Shown: in pieces, positions 4,486 through 7,981 of the stretch
Layout of the letters: every line of letters begins with the position of its first letter
Numbering within the stretch: position 1 is the first letter of the stretch
NCBI GenBank assembly: GCA_017538635.1
Contig: JAFYIM010000241.1
Location: 1-7,981 of the forward strand
Origin: a bacterium
GTDB taxonomy: Bacteria > UBA3054
DNA: 7,981 bases
Direction: 5' to 3'
Made by a program: the position numbers and the translations under genes
The notes under the pieces: model-generated
What the model was told of the DNA's origin: nothing
What the model saw: only the letters and a program-made list of their open reading frames with translations
Databases searched by the model: none

Positions 4486-7248
4486 TCAAGGCAACAAGGC
4501 GATGCGGAAGCCGAGGTGAAAATTGTAGACGTAGGTGTAGGCCCCGCCGCTGCTATATGAGACGCCGCCGCCGTCGTAATGGTTTCCGCCCCTAATAACG
4601 CGGCCGGAGCCCGTATCGGGACCCACGGGATCTACTGTGGCTTCTGACGAGCCTACCCAGTCGACGCAAAATTCGCTTACGTTGCCGTGCATGTCGTAGA
4701 GACCCCAGTTGTTCACGAGATATTCCCCGACGTCGGTGTGATACATATTATATGCGCCTTTCCCGTCGTCCCAATTATTTAAGTTACGGCCGACCTCGTT
4801 CGCGTTGGATTGCGTGTAATCCTTGCCGCTGTTAAGATCGGTGGTCGTGCCCGCCCTGCAGGCATACTCCCATTGGGCGCTCGTCGGCAGATCGAAGATG
4901 TTGCCGGCCTTTTTCCTGAGCCGTCCCATGAAGCTGTCTTCGTCAACATCATAGTTGGCTGGGAAGGCGGCGCCTTTTTCCGTGCCGCGCAGCATTTTGT
5001 AGTTGACGCTTTCCACGGGCCTTGTGGGACCTGTATAGCTTGAAGGATTGCCGCCCGCGATGTTTTGGCATTGCTTCTGCGTCATTTCAAAGATGCCGAT
5101 ATAAAAGGCTTTCGTCAGCGTGACATCTTTCTTCTCGCTTCCTCCCATGCCGAAGGTCCCGGGCTCTATTCTTCTGAGCCAGAGCTCGTCCGTCTTGCAC
5201 GTGTCGTCGCTGAGATCGGGAGCGTTGGCGGAGATGCGCATCTTTCCGGTCTTGGTGTCAAGCACAAGATAATCAGCAAAATTCGTCACGTCCTCGAATT
5301 CAGTCCTAAGCTCCACGTCGTCCATCTGATCGACATACTCGGGATCAGGGATCCAGGTCAGATCGTGGTATCCGCGTCCAATAACTATTCCGCTGGCGCC
5401 GTCGTATTCAAGTTTCCCCATTTCCTCCAGCAGTTTTTCCGAACCGTCTTTCAGTTTGCCGTAGAAAGTAGTCTGGAAGACCGGCATGGTGCTTTCCGTC
5501 GAAGGGATCAGTTTGTATTGGAAGACTCTTTTTGCAGTTGTGGACGGAGTAGCAAACGGGCTCAGGACCAGCGCGACGCGGAAGCCTTCGTAGAAGGAAG
5601 CGTTATCGGAGCTGCGGAAGTCGCGGGCAGCGGAGCGGCATCTGCCGGCTCGCCTGGATCCGGCGGCCCAGGCGCCGCTCTTTATGGTGCGATGCATGCT
5701 CCAGCTCGCTCCCAGGGGCTCAACGGCCGCTTCGCTTCCAGGGTCGCTCTGATACTGGTCAAGGCACCATTCGTTCACGTTGCCGTGCATGTCGTAGAGG
5801 CCCCAGGCATTCGGCTTGTAGCAGCCGACTGTGGTATGAGCATCGCTGAATCCGCCTTTGCCGTCTTCGCGGTCGTAATGATAGCGGCCGACTTCATCCA
5901 CGTTGAGGCATTCGTCTTCGTTGGTCAGGTCTTTCCCGCTGTTCAGGGCTGAGGTCGTTCCCGCCCTGCAGGCGAATTCCCATTGCGCCTCGGTGGGCAG
6001 GTCGAAAGTCAGGCCGGTCTTAGCGCGAAGTTTTCCGAAGAAGGAGGAGGCGTCCACCTCATAGCTGTCGGGCCATTTTGCGCCTAACGTGTCGCCGCGG
6101 AGCATGTCATAGCTGACCATTTCCACCGGTCGGGCGTCGCCATGATAGTAAGAAGGATTCTCTCCCATGACAAGTTCGTACTGTTTCTGCGTCGTTTCGA
6201 AGACGCCGATGTAATAACCGTTCGTCAGCGTCACTTCATGCGACGTTTCGTTAACGTCTCTTCCCACTTCGGATTCGATGCTTCCCATCAGGAAGGTTCC
6301 CGGTTCGATCTTCCTAAGGACTAGCTTTGTGGTCTTGTATTCTTCCGTCCATCCGCCTTCGGGAACGCTGTCCAGATAGGTGACAGGATATGAGGCAGCG
6401 GTTGGCCCGCCGGACAGGTCGATGACAGCGTATCCCTCGCTAAAGGTCGACTCCGACGCTTCGATCTTCACCCTTAAATTGCCTTTGGTGAAGTAAAACT
6501 GTTCGCCGGGCGTCCAGATAATTTTATGTTCCCCGGTTCCTGTAACAGTACCGTCGGCGCCGTCTCCCATCAAAGCACCCTTTAGAGAAAGATCGAAGAC
6601 CGTTTCCCCTTGGTCAATGGAACCGTAAAACTTTACGCTGAAGGTGGCGTCGGCGTTTTCAGACTGAAGACCGTAGGTAATAACGATACTCCTGGAGAAG
6701 GGCCAGATCTGCAATCCCCTGATGTAGCTCACGCAGTTGGCCTGCGCGCTCATGGAAGCAAGAGAAATAACTGCGATCATCGCAAGCAGGCTCTTTGTGC
6801 GCTTTCTTAAGAAAAGCGCTCCGGCTAAAGCGATGAGCAACAAAACGGCGGGCTCCGGAACGAGCGTCACTTTTCTTTCCAATACCTGCGTACCTAGTTC
6901 GGTCGAAATTTTTTCCTTTAAGAGATAAGTGTCGTCGAGGGGAAAATCCTTGTACGTATCGGATTTGTAATCCCAACGAATGTTCCCTTCCAAAGGAACG
7001 CACATGTAATCGCCGAAAAGGAGAGCGTTGATCTCAGGATTAGCGATGTCTTCCGTCGTGATCTCAAGAGACTGAGGTTCGCCAGGCACCAGATAAGTGC
7101 TGTAGCAAATGTTGTCAGTGGCCCTCAGAACGATGGGCTTATCAGTGATCTCGCTTCCGTCGAAGCGAAAATCAGGGGACCAGAGTTCGTCGCAGAAAGC
7201 GGACAAACAGAAAAGGGCCGCGATGCCGAAAAGAATGATTTTTTTCAT
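4486..7248 (-). CDS. PEP-CTERM / SUMF1 fusion protein with two FGE-fold modules (920 aa)
   Basis: This is an exported protein built like the 561-residue paralog, with one extra repeat unit. It has a signal peptide (1-19), a small N-terminal domain (20-128), a PEP-CTERM signal with PEP at 131-133 and RKRTKS at 148-153, and a second signal-peptide-like segment (154-170, ending AQA). Then come beta domain A (172-265), FGE module A (273-562), beta domain B (564-655) and FGE module B (660-920). Module A keeps VIDLSGG, TFLMGS, FETTQKQYEL, DLPTEAQWEFACRAG and AWGLYDMHGNVNEW. Module B lacks VIDLSGG and the GR...E..HEV loop but keeps TFGMGG, FEMTQKQ, DLPTSAQWEYACRAG and NWGLYDMHGNVSEF. Neither module has the FGE copper cysteine pair, so a structural, binding or adhesive role is likelier than catalysis. 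The ribosome site is weak (GAGAA). The gene ends in tandem stops (TGA, then TAA in frame) and begins 18 bases after the alpha-galactosidase stop. Confidence 0.88.
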   Translation of the reverse strand: MKKIILFGIAALFCLSAFCDELWSPDFRFDGSEITDKPIVLRATDNICYSTYLVPGEPQSLEITTEDIANPEINALLFGDYMCVPLEGNIRWDYKSDTYKDFPLDDTYLLKEKISTELGTQVLERKVTLVPEPAVLLLIALAGALFLRKRTKSLLAMIAVISLASMSAQANCVSYIRGLQIWPFSRSIVITYGLQSENADATFSVKFYGSIDQGETVFDLSLKGALMGDGADGTVTGTGEHKIIWTPGEQFYFTKGNLRVKIEASESTFSEGYAVIDLSGGPTAASYPVTYLDSVPEGGWTEEYKTTKLVLRKIEPGTFLMGSIESEVGRDVNETSHEVTLTNGYYIGVFETTQKQYELVMGENPSYYHGDARPVEMVSYDMLRGDTLGAKWPDSYEVDASSFFGKLRAKTGLTFDLPTEAQWEFACRAGTTSALNSGKDLTNEDECLNVDEVGRYHYDREDGKGGFSDAHTTVGCYKPNAWGLYDMHGNVNEWCLDQYQSDPGSEAAVEPLGASWSMHRTIKSGAWAAGSRRAGRCRSAARDFRSSDNASFYEGFRVALVLSPFATPSTTAKRVFQYKLIPSTESTMPVFQTTFYGKLKDGSEKLLEEMGKLEYDGASGIVIGRGYHDLTWIPDPEYVDQMDDVELRTEFEDVTNFADYLVLDTKTGKMRISANAPDLSDDTCKTDELWLRRIEPGTFGMGGSEKKDVTLTKAFYIGIFEMTQKQCQNIAGGNPSSYTGPTRPVESVNYKMLRGTEKGAAFPANYDVDEDSFMGRLRKKAGNIFDLPTSAQWEYACRAGTTTDLNSGKDYTQSNANEVGRNLNNWDDGKGAYNMYHTDVGEYLVNNWGLYDMHGNVSEFCVDWVGSSEATVDPVGPDTGSGRVIRGGNHYDGGGVSYSSGGAYTYVYNFHLGFRIALLP
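4489..6735 (-). repeat. Tandem duplication of [beta domain + FGE module] inside the 920-aa gene
   Basis: The unit at 6735-5563 (residues 172-562) and the unit at 5559-4489 (residues 564-920) align end to end. The beta domains share FYG, a DGA.G.V.G.G.H core and W.P. The FGE modules share IEPGTF.MG, F..TQKQ, NPS.Y.G..RPVE, DLPT.AQWE.ACRAGTT, LNSGKD and GLYDMHGNV.E. The second unit is more diverged and shorter in its linker. The same unit appears once in the 561-residue gene (3932-2766), and its FGE half occurs once in the 521-residue gene (2051-1164). Confidence 0.85.
4513..4584 (-). other. Hypervariable-looking C-terminal segment of FGE module B (920-aa protein)
   Basis: Residues 889-912, between RVIRGG and the conserved GFR, are almost all N, H, Y, D, G, S, V, A, T, F or L. 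By my count 22 of the 24 codons end in a pyrimidine (exceptions TCA and GGG). A nearby control stretch (residues 843-870) has 18 of 28. This is the position and codon style of variable regions in targets of diversity-generating retroelements, but no retroelement is visible here, so it is marked only as a candidate. Confidence 0.4.
6739..6861 (-). other. Internal PEP-CTERM signal fused to a second signal peptide (920-aa protein)
   Basis: This is the equivalent segment of the 920-residue protein, residues 130-170: VPEP, a hydrophobic helix (AVLLLIALAGALFL), the same RKRTKS, a hydrophobic run (LLAMIAVISLASMS) and AQA followed by NC. The spacing from the start codon is identical to that in the 561-residue paralog, while the residues in the two hydrophobic runs differ. 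The layout is therefore ancestral to the duplication and kept in both copies. Confidence 0.82.
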
Positions 7249-7266
7249 AGTGGTTCTCTATGTTGG

Positions 7267-7981
7267 TTATTTAATATTTATTCTCCAGAGGAGGGAGGAA
7301 CGTTTTTCAGGAAGCGTGGCTTTGATGCCTTCAATAAGTTCGCTGCCTTGACATTGCCAAACTTTGCCGCTGTCCTCGTCTTTGAATTCGTAGGTCTTGT
7401 TCGCTTCAGCGAAGGGAAGTTTCAAAACGCAGGTGTTCTCTTCGCACTCATCCTGACGGAAAGCGAGGACGACCGCTTTGCCCGCTTCGGGATCGTTGTA
7501 GGCGAAGGCCGTCCAGCCCTTGAGGTCGTTTTCATCATGCCAGGGCGTCAGAACATAGTAGTCCTTGAGAAGGAGGTCTTCCAAGGAGCGCCATTCCTTC
7601 AGGATGCTGCGCATGAGGTCGAGATCAAGGTCAGGGTTCTGGGTGACCTGGCCGCCGATGCCCCAGGCCGCGGGAAGATACGAGGCTCTTGAGATGTAGA
7701 AGTCGCTCCCCTTGCCGGAGGGCGGATCTAATTCTCCTTTGGTCTCCTTATTGTTGGTGCCGTGGAAGGGGATCCAGTAAGGCAGAGTGGAGCTCATGGA
7801 AAGGCGCAGTCCGGAAGTGGTCCTGTCGGCGTCGGAGCGCATGAAGGGTATGCCGCGGCGCATGGACTCGATGTCGTTGCGTCCGCCGCCGCTGGCGCAG
7901 GAATCGACGAATGTGCAGCCATTCCTTGTCCTCTGCCAATCGATGATGGCGTCCCAGAGGGCGTAGTGGCCCTGGATGAGG
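7267..7981 (-). CDS. GH36-type alpha-galactosidase, C-terminal 237 residues (5' end outside window)
   Basis: This glycoside hydrolase would release terminal alpha-linked galactose from oligosaccharides or plant galactomannans. The frame stays open to the window edge, upstream of the first internal ATG at 7863, so the N-terminus is missing. Near the visible start is VDSCASGGGRNDIESM, which matches the GH36 acid/base signature (CSGGGGR.D); the Asp at 7873-7875 is the presumed proton donor. The nucleophile Asp, normally in a K.D motif upstream, lies outside the window. It is followed by MRSDADRTTSGLRLSM, the late barrel strands, and a C-terminal beta domain with AFAYNDPEAGKAVVLAFRQDE and a final SSLLWRINIK. 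The gene is 18 bases ahead of the 920-residue protein on the same strand, so it is probably in the same transcript. The C-terminal half alone cannot separate true alpha-galactosidase from alpha-N-acetylgalactosaminidase. Confidence 0.85.
   Translation of the reverse strand, partial: LIQGHYALWDAIIDWQRTRNGCTFVDSCASGGGRNDIESMRRGIPFMRSDADRTTSGLRLSMSSTLPYWIPFHGTNNKETKGELDPPSGKGSDFYISRASYLPAAWGIGGQVTQNPDLDLDLMRSILKEWRSLEDLLLKDYYVLTPWHDENDLKGWTAFAYNDPEAGKAVVLAFRQDECEENTCVLKLPFAEANKTYEFKDEDSGKVWQCQGSELIEGIKATLPEKRSSLLWRINIK

Larger units (their letters stand above)
1582..5973. repeat. Four copies of an identical 14-base word, one per FGE module
   Basis: The word CCCGCCCTGCAGGC occurs at 1582-1595, 3148-3161, 4850-4863 and 5960-5973 on the plus strand. 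On the minus strand it codes for part of the conserved A-C-R-A-G motif in each of the four modules. It marks the shared ancestry of the modules and may be held by selection on that motif, or by gene conversion. It is a coding repeat, not an independent element. Confidence 0.8.

Noticed and set aside
5065..5952. Long plus-strand open frame of 295 codons opposite the 920-residue gene
   Set aside because: It lies antisense to conserved FGE motifs, has no ribosome site or recognisable domain, and similar antisense frames appear opposite the other modules. This is explained by codon composition of the real gene.
1582..5973. CRISPR-like or mobile repeat array
   Set aside because: The repeats are inside conserved codons, spaced by 1 kb or more, and have no spacer structure or terminal inverted repeats.
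1161..7248. Sulfatase-maturation role for all the FGE-fold modules
   Set aside because: No sulfatase gene is in the window, and three of four modules lack the copper cysteine pair. The fold is widely used for non-catalytic binding.

Overview
The window is almost entirely coding: the longest gap between genes is 37 bases, and I see no RNA gene, CRISPR array, insertion sequence or replication origin. The best guess for the source is a gut or rumen bacterium of the PVC group (Kiritimatiellota or Lentisphaerota). This rests on three things: PEP-CTERM sorting motifs, a GH36 alpha-galactosidase of the type common in those genomes, and paralogous secreted SUMF1/FGE-fold proteins with the block 'VIDLSGG ... 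VPEGGWT.EYKTTK', which I associate from memory with Kiritimatiellota. The assignment is an inference, not a search result.

Region 1 (1-1151, plus strand) holds the 3' part of a cation:proton antiporter and, four bases later, a small PII-like protein. This is a compact transport and regulator pair. It converges tail to tail, with a 9-base gap, on the rest of the window.

Region 2 (1161-7981, minus strand, read right to left) looks like one transcription unit. It contains the C-terminal part of a GH36 alpha-galactosidase (7981-7267), a 920-residue protein with two FGE-fold modules (7248-4486), a 561-residue protein with one module (4448-2763), and a 521-residue protein with one module and an unrelated N-terminus (2726-1161). 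Gaps are 18, 37 and 36 bases. The four FGE-fold modules are clearly homologous, so the locus grew by gene duplication and by an internal tandem duplication.

The most unusual feature is the architecture of the 920- and 561-residue proteins. Each begins with a signal peptide, a small domain and a textbook PEP-CTERM sorting signal (PEP, hydrophobic helix, RKRTKS). Instead of ending there, each runs straight into what looks like a second signal peptide with an A-x-A cleavage site, followed by a secreted SUMF1-type protein. The same basic residues would serve as the tail of the first unit and the n-region of the second. In both proteins the PEP motif is at residues 131-133 and the A-x-A ends at residue 170. 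This suggests a secreted polyprotein that exosortase and signal peptidase could split in two.

A second point of interest is the C-terminal segment just before the conserved GFR in the FGE modules. It has the residue and codon pattern of the variable regions edited by diversity-generating retroelements, although no reverse transcriptase or template repeat lies in this window. The 521-residue protein also carries two cysteines at the spacing of the copper-binding pair of true formylglycine-generating enzymes, which its paralogs lack.
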